From: Candidatus Gordonibacter avicola
GTDB taxonomy: Bacteria; Actinomycetota; Coriobacteriia; Coriobacteriales; Eggerthellaceae
Direction of reading: 5' to 3'
DNA: 47,984 bases
Assembly: GCA_019113915.1 (NCBI GenBank)
Contig: DXGM01000017.1
Span: 1-47,984, forward strand
Positions 16,057 through 23,240 of this stretch are shown piece after piece. The first letter of the stretch is position 1. The number at the start of each line of letters is the position of its first letter. The position numbers and the translations under genes are program-made. The notes beneath the pieces are model-generated. The model worked only from the letters and a program-made list of their open reading frames with translations. It ran no database searches and was not told the DNA's origin.

Positions 16057-17064
16057 CTACGCGTAGAGCGCGTCGAACAGCGCCTGGTAGCTTTCGTCCC
16101 AGCGCTCGTTGGGCTTGTACTGGAACAGGTGCGGGTCAAGCGTCACATAGGTGCCGTTCTGCACGGCGGACAGTGTGGACCAGGCGGGGTTCGCTGAGGT
16201 CTGGTCCTCAAGCGCTTTCATGGCAGCCGCGTTGTCGTTGCCCATGGGCACCACGAAGATGAAGTCGGGGTTCAGTTCGATGAGAGATTCTAGGCTGAAG
16301 TCCTTGAGCAGGCTCTTGTTGTCGTCAACAAGGTTCTTGACACCCAGGTCGGCCAGCATCGCGCCGGTCATCGTGGAGGATGCCTGCACGCGCGTGCCAC
16401 CCGAGTAGGTGGTGAGCACGAGCGCCGTGGGGGCCTCGCCCGCGGGAACCTTCGCCACAATGTCGTCGATGCGCTTCTGTGTGGCTTCGCCGTTCTGCTC
16501 GTAGAGGTCGGCGCGACCGGTGATGTCGGTGCAGGTCTTAAGCATGCGCAGGTAGTCATCGAACGTCGTCACCTGGAAGGCGGCCACGGGAATGTCGGAC
16601 GCCTCGAGCGCGGCCCTGAGGTCGGTCTGGCTCGATTCGCCGCCGCGGCCGCCGGAACCGCTGGTCATAATGACGAAGTCGGGCTCAAGGGCGATGATGG
16701 CTTCCAGGTTAGGGTTGGTGAAATCGCCCACCTTCTGCACGTTAGGGGACGTGAGGTCGTAGTTGGACAGCGTAAATGCGTCATCAGATGCGCCGACGAG
16801 CGTGCCACCGGCAAGTTCCCAAATGCTCGCGAAGCTGCCCATGCAGGCCACCACGCGCTGCGGGTTGTCCACGGTGACTTCCGCGCCCGTGTCGTCGGTG
16901 AAAGTGACGGAGGCGGCAGCTGGCGTGGAGGCAGGCTGCTCAGGGGCGGGAGCTGGCTCCGCTTCTGCCGCAGGCTGCGTCGTGGAGCAGCCCGCAAGGA
17001 GCGTGAGGGCGAGAGCAGCCGCGAAGGTGGTAGCGACCAGGCGCTTTAAGGTGGTAAGAGTCAT
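16057..17064 (-). CDS. ABC importer substrate-binding lipoprotein (FecB/BtuF type)
   Basis: A 335-residue extracellular lipoprotein that captures ligand for the permease. It has an N-terminal signal peptide ending in a lipobox LLAGC with Cys26, a Pro/Ala-rich linker (about 30-50), then a TroA/FecB-like bilobed domain: VTFTDDTGAEVTVDNPQRVV, EAIIALEPDFVIM in the first lobe, a long helix near the middle, and ALVLTTYSGG ... LNPDFIFVVPMG in the second. ATG at 17064 has AAAGGA 7 bases upstream. It lies 251 bp after the radical SAM gene, so it may have its own regulation. The ligand is unknown. Confidence 0.92.
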   Translation of the reverse strand: MTLTTLKRLVATTFAAALALTLLAGCSTTQPAAEAEPAPAPEQPASTPAAASVTFTDDTGAEVTVDNPQRVVACMGSFASIWELAGGTLVGASDDAFTLSNYDLTSPNVQKVGDFTNPNLEAIIALEPDFVIMTSGSGGRGGESSQTDLRAALEASDIPVAAFQVTTFDDYLRMLKTCTDITGRADLYEQNGEATQKRIDDIVAKVPAGEAPTALVLTTYSGGTRVQASSTMTGAMLADLGVKNLVDDNKSLLKDFSLESLIELNPDFIFVVPMGNDNAAAMKALEDQTSANPAWSTLSAVQNGTYVTLDPHLFQYKPNERWDESYQALFDALYA

Positions 17065-17315
17065 GGAAGTCCTTTCTCGTTGAATCAACCTACATGCACG
17101 ACGTGCTGGCGCGGATACAAGCGACGAAACTGCAAGCCATCGGCCGCGCCTTAACATGGGGGTCAGACCAGGTCTACATCAGTCAGCGAGAAGCGTCGAG
17201 GTGCCCAGAATTGCTGCGTTTCGCGGCCGAGCGTGCTTCGCACGTGAGGGTAAGCGAAAAAGCGGCAAGGCTGGGTGCATCGGCGCTTCGCAGCGTCGAC
17301 TTGTTCCGGCGGCCG
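17065..17315 (-). other. 251-bp leader between radical SAM gene and binding-protein gene
   Basis: The minus strand shows a hairpin GTTCCG.CGGCC/GGCCG.CGGAAC (17330-17303) overlapping the radical SAM stop, a short palindrome AGACC-T-GGTCT at 17175-17165, and GTTGA-T-TCAAC at 17089-17079 just before the ribosome site. No known riboswitch signature, in particular no cobalamin box, was recognised. Confidence 0.35.
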
Positions 17316-18323
17316 TCAGGCCGACGGAACCAAAACATTGCCGTGGGCGCAGTAGTCGTCTTGGGCGAGGATGTCGCCTTCGTGGTAGTAGGCGGCTCGG
17401 GCGCGGCAGCCGCCGCAGCCTTGCTTGTAGTCGCAGGTGCCGCAGGAGCCGGAGTAGGCTTGCGTGCGCAGCTTCTCGAATACCGGGCTCGTGTTCCATA
17501 TCTCGTCGAAGGGTTGTGTGCGCACGTCGCCGGCCTCTTCGGTCATGTAGGCACAGGGGCGCACAATACCCTCGCTGCCAATGACGCAGTACGTGAGCCC
17601 CGCGAGGCACCCGCGCGAGAAGCGCGTCTCCACGCCCAGTTGCTTCGCCACGCGCGTGAACTGCGGCGCGCAGGTGGGCTTTACGTCAATGGACACGCTT
17701 GCCGCCTTCGTCATAAGGTCGGTGAGCAACTTCTCATTCTCAAGCACCTCAAGCGATGTTTCCTGGATGAACTTGCCGCGACCCACCGGAATCAAAAAGA
17801 ACACGTAGTGTGCGATGGCGCCTATCTCCACGGCGAAGTCGGTGATGGCGCAAATTTCGTCGCGGTTCCAGTCCACCACGGTGGTGTGCAGCTGAAACGG
17901 CAGGCCCGCCTGCTTGCATGCTTCGATGCCCGCCATCGTGAGGTCGTAGGCGTGCTCCAGGCCGCGGAACTTATCGTGCTTCTCGGGCACAAGGCTGTCC
18001 ACCGAGATACCCATGGCGCACGCCCCGGCCTCCTTCAGGCGCGCGGCCACCTCGGGCGTGATGAGCGTGCCGTTCGAGCCGAACACGGGACGCAGGCCGT
18101 TGCTGGCCGCATGCGCCACCAGCTCATAGATGTCCGGACGCATGAGCGGCTCGCCGCCCGAGAAGATCATCACCTTGAAGCCGGCACGCGCAATCTCGTC
18201 GATCATCTTCTTGCCCTCGGCGGTCGAAAGCTCCCGGTCGCTGGCTTCCTCGGCGTCCTGATAGCAATGCACACATTTGAGGTTGCATTGGTTCGTCGTC
18301 ATCCACGACACGAGCATGGGCAA
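17316..18323 (-). CDS. Radical SAM/SPASM protein of the AhbD/NirJ (heme-type tetrapyrrole) group
   Basis: A 335-residue radical SAM enzyme. The SAM cluster motif is C13-x3-C17-x2-C20 (TTNQCNLKCVHCYQDA), followed by SGGEPLM near 54. The C-terminal SPASM-type region has CLAGLTYC, then PCAYM, then C294, C297, C303, C306 and C325 (CGTCDYKQGCGGCRARA). This C-terminal pattern and the WxTTNxCN start resemble AhbC/AhbD (siroheme-to-heme pathway) and NirJ (heme d1) enzymes, which act on propionate chains of tetrapyrroles. Peptide-modifying SPASM enzymes are the alternative, but no small peptide gene is visible next to it. ATG at 18323 has AAAGGAG 6 bases upstream. It sits between a MerR gene and a FecBCD-like importer on one strand. 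Confidence 0.85.
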   Translation of the reverse strand: MPMLVSWMTTNQCNLKCVHCYQDAEEASDRELSTAEGKKMIDEIARAGFKVMIFSGGEPLMRPDIYELVAHAASNGLRPVFGSNGTLITPEVAARLKEAGACAMGISVDSLVPEKHDKFRGLEHAYDLTMAGIEACKQAGLPFQLHTTVVDWNRDEICAITDFAVEIGAIAHYVFFLIPVGRGKFIQETSLEVLENEKLLTDLMTKAASVSIDVKPTCAPQFTRVAKQLGVETRFSRGCLAGLTYCVIGSEGIVRPCAYMTEEAGDVRTQPFDEIWNTSPVFEKLRTQAYSGSCGTCDYKQGCGGCRARAAYYHEGDILAQDDYCAHGNVLVPSA

Positions 18324-18408
18324 CTCCTTTCATCTGGGCGCACCGACAGACGGCGCGCATGACTGCGGCATTCGGAAACGTGAAACGATTGAAAGGAATG
18401 CGCCGGTC

Positions 18409-18449
18409 GGACGCGGTACCAGGAGAGATACGGGAGCGGTACCGCGTCC
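18409..18449 (-). promoter_or_regulatory. 12-bp perfect inverted repeat between merR-type and radical SAM genes
   Basis: GGACGCGGTACC at 18409-18420 and GGTACCGCGTCC at 18438-18449 are separated by 17 bases. It lies 18 bp after the regulator stop and 85 bp before the radical SAM start. No T-run follows on either strand, so it is more likely an operator or RNA stem than an ordinary terminator. Confidence 0.6.
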
Positions 18450-18467
18450 AACGAGCGCCGAATAAGG

Positions 18468-19238
18468 CTAGTCGGCCGGGTCAGGGCAGCCGCGATACGC
18501 AGCCACAACGGCCTCCAGGTAATTGAACACCGCTTGGCGCAACTCGTCGAATGAACCATCGTCGTTGCCGTGCGGCGCGATGTTTTCCATGAGAATAAAG
18601 TTCCGCTCGGCCGTGGCTGCGTCCTGCGATGCATCGAGCGCAAGGTAGCGCTCGGCCAGGTCACGGTTGCGGGGGCTGTCGAGGGGCTCACCCGCGGGCA
18701 TGAGGCGAATGGTGTCGGCAATAAGCTCGTGCCACTTCGACACGGACTCGCCGCGGGCCACGCGCTCATCGGCGGCTTCGCTCGGCGCGTCCTCGCGAAT
18801 GCAGGTGAGACGCCAGAAGAACTGGCTTTCGCCCTGGCAGCGCTCCACGGCAGAGGCAAGCGCCTCCCAGTCCGACGGGCCTTCGCCCGCTTCAACGGCC
18901 TCATCGTGAAGGGTGCGCAGGGTGGTCATGCGCCGAAACAGCTGCTGGAACTGCTCTTCGATGGCATCCATCTGCTCGTCGGCCAACTCCTGCAGTGCGG
19001 CGGGCGCGTCGAAGAGGGCTGCGTCCGATTTGATTTGGGCGAGAGAAAGCCCCAGGTACTTCAAGGTAAGGATGCGATAGAGATCCTTCACGTTGTCGTC
19101 GGTGTACAGGCGCTGATTCTGAGGGCCCTTCGCCGACGGCGACAGCAGGCCCTGCTGGTCGTAGTATTGGATCGTGCGCACCGTCACCCCGACGCGGCGG
19201 GCAAGCTCGCCCACGGTCAGGTATCGTTGATCGGTCAT
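18468..19238 (-). CDS. MerR family transcriptional regulator
   Basis: A 256-residue regulator. The N-terminal MerR winged helix-turn-helix (about 6-75: YLTVGELARRVGVTVRTIQYYDQQGLL ... LGLSLAQIK) is followed by a coiled dimer helix (about 85-120) and a 130-residue effector region. That region lacks the Cys pairs of metal-sensing MerR proteins; I do not recognise it as a drug-binding (GyrI or TipAS) domain. ATG at 19238 has GGAG in front. It is first in the five-gene minus-strand set and is preceded by its own MerR-type promoter, so autoregulation and control of the radical SAM/importer genes are likely. Its ligand may be the imported or modified compound (inference). Confidence 0.88.
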   Translation of the reverse strand: MTDQRYLTVGELARRVGVTVRTIQYYDQQGLLSPSAKGPQNQRLYTDDNVKDLYRILTLKYLGLSLAQIKSDAALFDAPAALQELADEQMDAIEEQFQQLFRRMTTLRTLHDEAVEAGEGPSDWEALASAVERCQGESQFFWRLTCIREDAPSEAADERVARGESVSKWHELIADTIRLMPAGEPLDSPRNRDLAERYLALDASQDAATAERNFILMENIAPHGNDDGSFDELRQAVFNYLEAVVAAYRGCPDPAD

Positions 19239-19291
19239 GCAAGTCTCCTCGTGCGATGCCGCGTCCAGCCGGCGCGACCGCTTCCTCGTCC

Positions 19292-19319
19292 TTTCGTCGG
19301 ACGCCCCCGTCCGACGAAA
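19292..19319 (-). promoter_or_regulatory. Perfect hairpin in the merR-type 5' leader
   Basis: TTTCGTCGGACG and CGTCCGACGAAA form a perfect 12-bp stem with a 4-base loop. It lies between the MerR-type promoter and the coding start, 53 bp before the ATG, so it would be transcribed into the leader RNA. Confidence 0.6.
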
Positions 19320-19322
19320 CCG

Positions 19323-19353
19323 AGCATATGCGATGACGCTACGTCATCGTCAA
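19323..19353 (-). promoter_or_regulatory. MerR-type promoter with 19-bp spacer and dyad operator
   Basis: On the minus strand there is TTGACG at 19353-19348, a 19-bp spacer and TATGCT at 19328-19323. The spacer holds a perfect dyad CGATGACG-TAG-CGTCATCG (19349-19331), overlapping the -35 by two bases. An over-long spacer with a dyad inside is the hallmark of promoters that MerR proteins activate by DNA distortion. Confidence 0.8.
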
Positions 19354-19433
19354 CGACAATCTGTGAGCTTCTGGGAAATGGAGCAAAAAAGCGGGAAAAC
19401 CCCTAACAGTAATCCCTGAGGTAAGGACGAAAT

Positions 19434-19466
19434 AAAAAAGCGCGTCCCGGAAAGGAACGCGCTTTC
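19434..19466 (-). terminator. Rho-independent terminator ending the dcw cluster
   Basis: The minus strand has a GC-rich stem AAAGCGCGT ... ACGCGCTTT followed by a T-run (TTTTTTATTT). It lies about 23 bp after the divIVA stop. Confidence 0.85.
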
Positions 19467-19489
19467 GTACCGTTATTCAACCTGCGAAG

Positions 19490-20302
19490 CTAGTCAATCT
19501 CTTCGAACTCAAACGCGTCGTCTGCGTCACCGAAGCCGGAGAGATCCTTCTCTACGCGGGAGGGCGTCGGGGTGGCCGGTGCCACGGTTACGGCGTTGGT
19601 TTGCGGCGTGGCGTAAGAGCTGCCCTCTTTGTTGATGGGAGCCTGCGCCGGGGAGGTGACAACGCGGCCGGTTGCTGCCTGCTCGGGAGCAGCGACGCGG
19701 GCGTGTGCGCTCACGGGCAGCGCGGGCGCGGGCACGTCGCCACCGATCTCGGCCAGCTTGCGCGTTGCGTCGGTGATGAAGTCGGTCAGCAGCTCCTGGT
19801 ATTCCTCGCGAGCATCCTCGCGGTCGTCCTCAAGCTTCTTGATGGCGTCGAGCACCTTCTGCTTCTCGGTTTCAGCCTTGCCCACAATGCGCTCGGCCTC
19901 TTCCTCGGCGTCCTTGATGGTGCTGGCCGCCGTGGCGTTGGCGTTCGCGATAATCTCGTCGGCGGAGCGCTGCGCGATGATGAGCGCCTGGGCGATGGCG
20001 TTGTCGTCAGCCTTCTTCGCCGCCAGTTCACGCTCAAGCTCAGCGATGCGCGCGTCTTTGGCCGCCAGTTCCTCATCACTCGCTTTCGCGGCCGGAACCG
20101 GCGCATCGTCGATGCGAGCCGGCGTATCAAACCCGGCGAACGAGGTGTCGTCAAGCTGACTTTCCAGCGTCTCGATCTGGTTGTTCAACCCGTCGATTTC
20201 GTCGGCGACGTGCTCAAGGAACACGTCCACTTCGTCGACGTCGTAGCCCTTGCGGTCTATCGAGAAACTTTGGTTGTGTATCTCAGCCGAGGTGATTGCC
20301 AT
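19490..20302 (-). CDS. divIVA: DivIVA/Wag31-type polar and septal scaffold protein
   Basis: DivIVA binds curved membrane at septa or poles and organises division and cell-wall growth. The 270-residue protein has the N-terminal lipid-binding domain (SFSIDRKGYDVDEVDVFLEHVADEID, about 12-37), long coiled coil (about 75-190, rich in E, K, A and D), and an acidic, Pro/Ala-rich tail ending FGDADDAFEFEEID. GAAGGGATC precedes the ATG. It is the last gene of the dcw run, 45 bp after yggT, and its stop is followed by the cluster terminator. In Actinobacteria the homologue directs tip growth; which role applies here is open. Confidence 0.93.
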   Translation of the reverse strand: MAITSAEIHNQSFSIDRKGYDVDEVDVFLEHVADEIDGLNNQIETLESQLDDTSFAGFDTPARIDDAPVPAAKASDEELAAKDARIAELERELAAKKADDNAIAQALIIAQRSADEIIANANATAASTIKDAEEEAERIVGKAETEKQKVLDAIKKLEDDREDAREEYQELLTDFITDATRKLAEIGGDVPAPALPVSAHARVAAPEQAATGRVVTSPAQAPINKEGSSYATPQTNAVTVAPATPTPSRVEKDLSGFGDADDAFEFEEID

Positions 20303-20347
20303 GTCGATCCCTTCGTTACGTCCGCGCGCGAACGCGGTCAGGCGCAG

Positions 20348-20608
20348 TTAAAACAAACCTATCACTAATCGTACCCCGAATTGTAATACAAGCAGGGCAA
20401 TGATAGGGGTTACATCCACCATACCTCCAAGAGGTGGTATGAGCTTCTTAAAAAGGTTGAGGTACGGATCGCACACTTTGCCCAAAATGCGGTAGATATC
20501 GGCAAGGATGCCGCGGTCGGTGGGCAGCCACGACATGATGACATACACGAACAGCACCATGCTGTACGCATCGGCAAGTGACACGATGAGGTACTTCAGG
20601 CTTAGCAC
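20348..20608 (-). CDS. YggT family membrane protein
   Basis: An 86-residue protein with two hydrophobic segments (about 4-25 and 62-84) joined by the YggT signature SWLPTDRGILADIYRIL ... DPYLNLFKKLIPPLGG-MVDVTPIIALL. The family is widely conserved beside sepF and divIVA in Gram-positives and chloroplast relatives; its exact role in membrane organisation or division is not settled. The start is GTG at 20608 with AAGGAG 8 bases upstream. Confidence 0.88.
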   Translation of the reverse strand: MLSLKYLIVSLADAYSMVLFVYVIMSWLPTDRGILADIYRILGKVCDPYLNLFKKLIPPLGGMVDVTPIIALLVLQFGVRLVIGLF

Positions 20609-20668
20609 AGGCCTTGCTCCTTAGAACGTAAAGGCAGGTCAAACTTACAATGCAAACATGCTCCAGCG

Positions 20669-21574
20669 CTACAGCACACCTTGGTTGCGCAGGGCACTTC
20701 GTTCGGCCTCGGTCAAAGCATCGCCGCGCGTGATGGCGAACACCTTGTCGGCAACGCATTCCACACGGGCATCGAGCGCGCTCGACACGCCAAACGAGAA
20801 GTCCAGGATGCGCTTGGCCAGCGAATCAGGCGTGTTGCGCAACGCAAGCACCACAGCATCCCCCGCCTTGAGCACCTTGGCCACGCGCTCAACCTCGCCA
20901 TACGCGGCCGGCTTGATAACCGTGAGCGAACGCGAGGGACCATGGGCCGCCGAACCGGAGCCAGCGTAGGCTTCGTACGGGTCAAACGCGCCGGTCACTG
21001 CCGAGGACGTTGTACTGGCAGTTGACGACGTGGTGGCCGCATGGGCACCCGCTCCGACAGACGCTGCGGACGTGCTGGGCTCGAAGAGCGAGTTCAGCCC
21101 CTCAGACCTCTCACGCTGAGCCGCCGTGTGGGCCGGCGAAGACGGCGCGGGTGCGGTGGCATTCACCACCGTGCGCTCGCCGCGGTAGCCACCAGCCGTT
21201 GCAGAAGCGCTGCTCACGCGGCGCGGCGGCAGCGGATCACGATTCAAGCTGTCGGGCACCTGCGTGTGGGCACGCACGTCGTCGATGGACACCAGCTTGG
21301 GGAACTCGGAGTCCGACGCGCCTGTACGTGAGGAACGCCCACCACGCGCGGGACGCGTGGTCACGGGCGCGTACGGATCGTAGCGCGAGGCCGGAGCTGC
21401 ATCGTCGTAGTCCGGGCCGTATTCGCCATACTCGTCGTCATAGGTGCCGTAGTCGTCGGCGTAATCGTCGTAATACTCATCCTGGCCGTGATCGGCCTCG
21501 GCAAAGCCGAGTTTCGACTTAATGCCGTCGAGCATTCCCCCATGCTCCGATTTCTTGATTCTGGGCAGCTCCAT
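20669..21574 (-). CDS. sepF: SepF, FtsZ-ring membrane anchor
   Basis: SepF tethers FtsZ to the membrane and bundles it; it can replace FtsA, which is absent from this cluster. The protein is about 301 residues, longer than the usual 150-220, because of the linker. It has a short N-terminal segment, a very acidic Tyr/Asp stretch (YYDDYADDYGTYDDEYGEYG near 33-52), a long Ser/Thr/Ala linker, then the conserved SepF domain (about 215-295: VIKPAAYGEVERVAKVLKAG-DAVVLAL ... KRILDFSFG ... KVFAITR). I prefer ATG at 21574, with AGGTGG upstream, over GTG at 21583. It lies between yggS and yggT. Confidence 0.93.
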   Translation of the reverse strand: MELPRIKKSEHGGMLDGIKSKLGFAEADHGQDEYYDDYADDYGTYDDEYGEYGPDYDDAAPASRYDPYAPVTTRPARGGRSSRTGASDSEFPKLVSIDDVRAHTQVPDSLNRDPLPPRRVSSASATAGGYRGERTVVNATAPAPSSPAHTAAQRERSEGLNSLFEPSTSAASVGAGAHAATTSSTASTTSSAVTGAFDPYEAYAGSGSAAHGPSRSLTVIKPAAYGEVERVAKVLKAGDAVVLALRNTPDSLAKRILDFSFGVSSALDARVECVADKVFAITRGDALTEAERSALRNQGVL

Positions 21575-21668
21575 GTTCACCACCTGCTTCGTTTGATTCC
21601 GACGGTCGAACCGCCGCTGCGTTTCATCCTGCTGCTGTTATACAGGCCACGTCCCCGCGCCTGCGACT

Positions 21669-22361
21669 TCACTTTTCAAAGGCGTCGTCAAACACCGCTC
21701 TTCCGATGCGCACTATGGTAGCGCCCGCGGCCACGGCCTCGCGCCAGTCTTCGCTCATACCCATAGAAAGCCCATCGAACGCCGCCGCCTGCTCGGCGTC
21801 CAGGCCAGCGCGCAGTTCATCGCGCAAACGGGCCAGCCCTTCGAAGGTTTCGCGCGCGGTGGCCGCGTCTCCACGGGGTGCCATGGTCATGAGGCCGCGC
21901 ACGCGCACGTTGGGAAGCGCGGTGCACACCTCCAGAAGTTCGCGCACGTCAGCGGGCGTGCGACCGCTTTTGCTGGCCTCGCCCGATACATTCACCTCAA
22001 GAAGCACGTCTTGTATCTTGCCTGCGGCGCGGGCCGCTTCGTCAATTTTGCGCGCGTGCCGCTCTTCGAAAAGCGAATGAATGAGCGCGGCTGACCCCAC
22101 GATATCCGGGATGCGCCGCGACTGAATATTTCCAATAAAGTGCCACGTGGCCTGCGGATACACTGCCGCTTTCTGCACGAGGCCCTCGGGGCGATTTTCG
22201 CCGAAGTCGTGCGCGCCCGCTACCAGGGCCTCACCCACTGCTTCCGGCCCCACCGTCTTGGAGACGGCGACAACGCGCACCTCGCGTGGGTCACGGCCGG
22301 CGGCTCGACACACCTCCGCCACCTCCGCGGCTACCTTCTTATAGCGTTCTTCAACGCCCAC
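21669..22361 (-). CDS. YggS/PLPHP pyridoxal phosphate homeostasis protein
   Basis: A single-domain PLP-binding TIM barrel that buffers pyridoxal 5'-phosphate. About 230 residues, with the PLP lysine in VVAVSKTVG near 34, GENRPEGL, WHFIGNIQSRR, NVSGEASKSG, RGLMTMAP, and the phosphate-binding SMGMSEDWREAV ... TIVRIGRAVF. The family is a standard member of the post-ftsZ set in Gram-positives. The start is uncertain: GTG at 22361 is 9 bases from AAAGGG, while TTG at 22367 is only 3 bases from it. It begins just after the pgeF stop. Confidence 0.93.
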   Translation of the reverse strand: MGVEERYKKVAAEVAEVCRAAGRDPREVRVVAVSKTVGPEAVGEALVAGAHDFGENRPEGLVQKAAVYPQATWHFIGNIQSRRIPDIVGSAALIHSLFEERHARKIDEAARAAGKIQDVLLEVNVSGEASKSGRTPADVRELLEVCTALPNVRVRGLMTMAPRGDAATARETFEGLARLRDELRAGLDAEQAAAFDGLSMGMSEDWREAVAAGATIVRIGRAVFDDAFEK

Positions 22362-22367
22362 GAACAA

Positions 22368-23228
22368 TCACCCTTTCTGCAATACCGCAAACGCGCCGTG
22401 GCGGCCGCACCGGCCCCCAGACGCGCGGTAGGAGAAGTACTCATCAGAATGGCAGACCGTGCACACCCCCGCATCGGCAATGCGGCTTGGTTGCACACCC
22501 GCCTGCTCAAGGTCGCGCGTGATGGCGCGCGCCAGGTCAACGTGATGCGCATCGGGTGCCACTTCTGCGCCGAAGCGCTGCACGAACTGTTCGCGCACAT
22601 CAGCACCCGTTTCAAAGCAGCACGCACGAATGTGGGGTCCCAGGTAGGCATTCAGCGTGGAAGCTGCCGTGCGCTCATCAACACCTGTCTCGGCCGCCTC
22701 GCGCGCCGCAACGAGCCGCGCGGCCTTGCCCGCCACGCCCGCCACCGCGCCGCGCCACCCCGCGTGCGCAACGGCGAAGCGCCCCGAGGGCGCAGCCACA
22801 ATCACCGGGACACAGTCGGCAAAGCACAGAAGCGCCACCACCTCAGGCGCGCCCACTACCAGAATATCAGCGCCAGCCGCAGCGTGGCGGCGCGCCTCTT
22901 CCACTGCAGCCGCATCGGCCGAGGTCACTTCCACGGCTTCGTCACCGTGCACCTGGCTGGGAACAAGGAGCGGCGCGTCTGCCGCGCCCAGCGCTTCCAG
23001 CAAAAGCGCGCGGTTCACCTCCACCGCAGACAGGTCGTCGTCCACGTGCGATCCCAAATTCAAGCTGTCGTACGGCGCTTCACTCACCCCGCCCCCACGC
23101 GCCGTGAAGGCAATGCGCAGGCCCGTGCGCTCAAACAGCGACTCGTCGGTGAGCGCGGATATGCGACGCGCGCCAAACAGGCGCGCGTCGAGATGTGGTT
23201 TTGGAAGCTCCACGATGTTCGCGAGCAT
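22368..23228 (-). CDS. pgeF: Peptidoglycan editing factor PgeF / YfiH laccase-domain protein
   Basis: A 286-residue member of the YfiH/PgeF (Cu-oxidase_4) family. E. coli PgeF prevents misincorporation of L-Ser or Gly in the peptidoglycan stem, and relatives show purine nucleoside phosphorylase or polyphenol oxidase activity. The metal-site residues are visible: QVHGDE near 97, CFADCVPV near 138, and AHAGWRGAVAG near 158. The later LGPHIRACCFE and CTVCHSDEYFSYRASGG are also typical. It follows ftsZ by 12 bp and touches yggS. The location among wall-synthesis genes supports the editing role. Confidence 0.93.
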   Translation of the reverse strand: MLANIVELPKPHLDARLFGARRISALTDESLFERTGLRIAFTARGGGVSEAPYDSLNLGSHVDDDLSAVEVNRALLLEALGAADAPLLVPSQVHGDEAVEVTSADAAAVEEARRHAAAGADILVVGAPEVVALLCFADCVPVIVAAPSGRFAVAHAGWRGAVAGVAGKAARLVAAREAAETGVDERTAASTLNAYLGPHIRACCFETGADVREQFVQRFGAEVAPDAHHVDLARAITRDLEQAGVQPSRIADAGVCTVCHSDEYFSYRASGGRCGRHGAFAVLQKG

Positions 23229-23240
23229 GCGGGCGAACCC

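Noticed and set aside
17065..17315. Cobalamin or other known riboswitch in front of the binding-protein gene
   Set aside because: No conserved cobalamin-box or other riboswitch core was found; only short palindromes are present.
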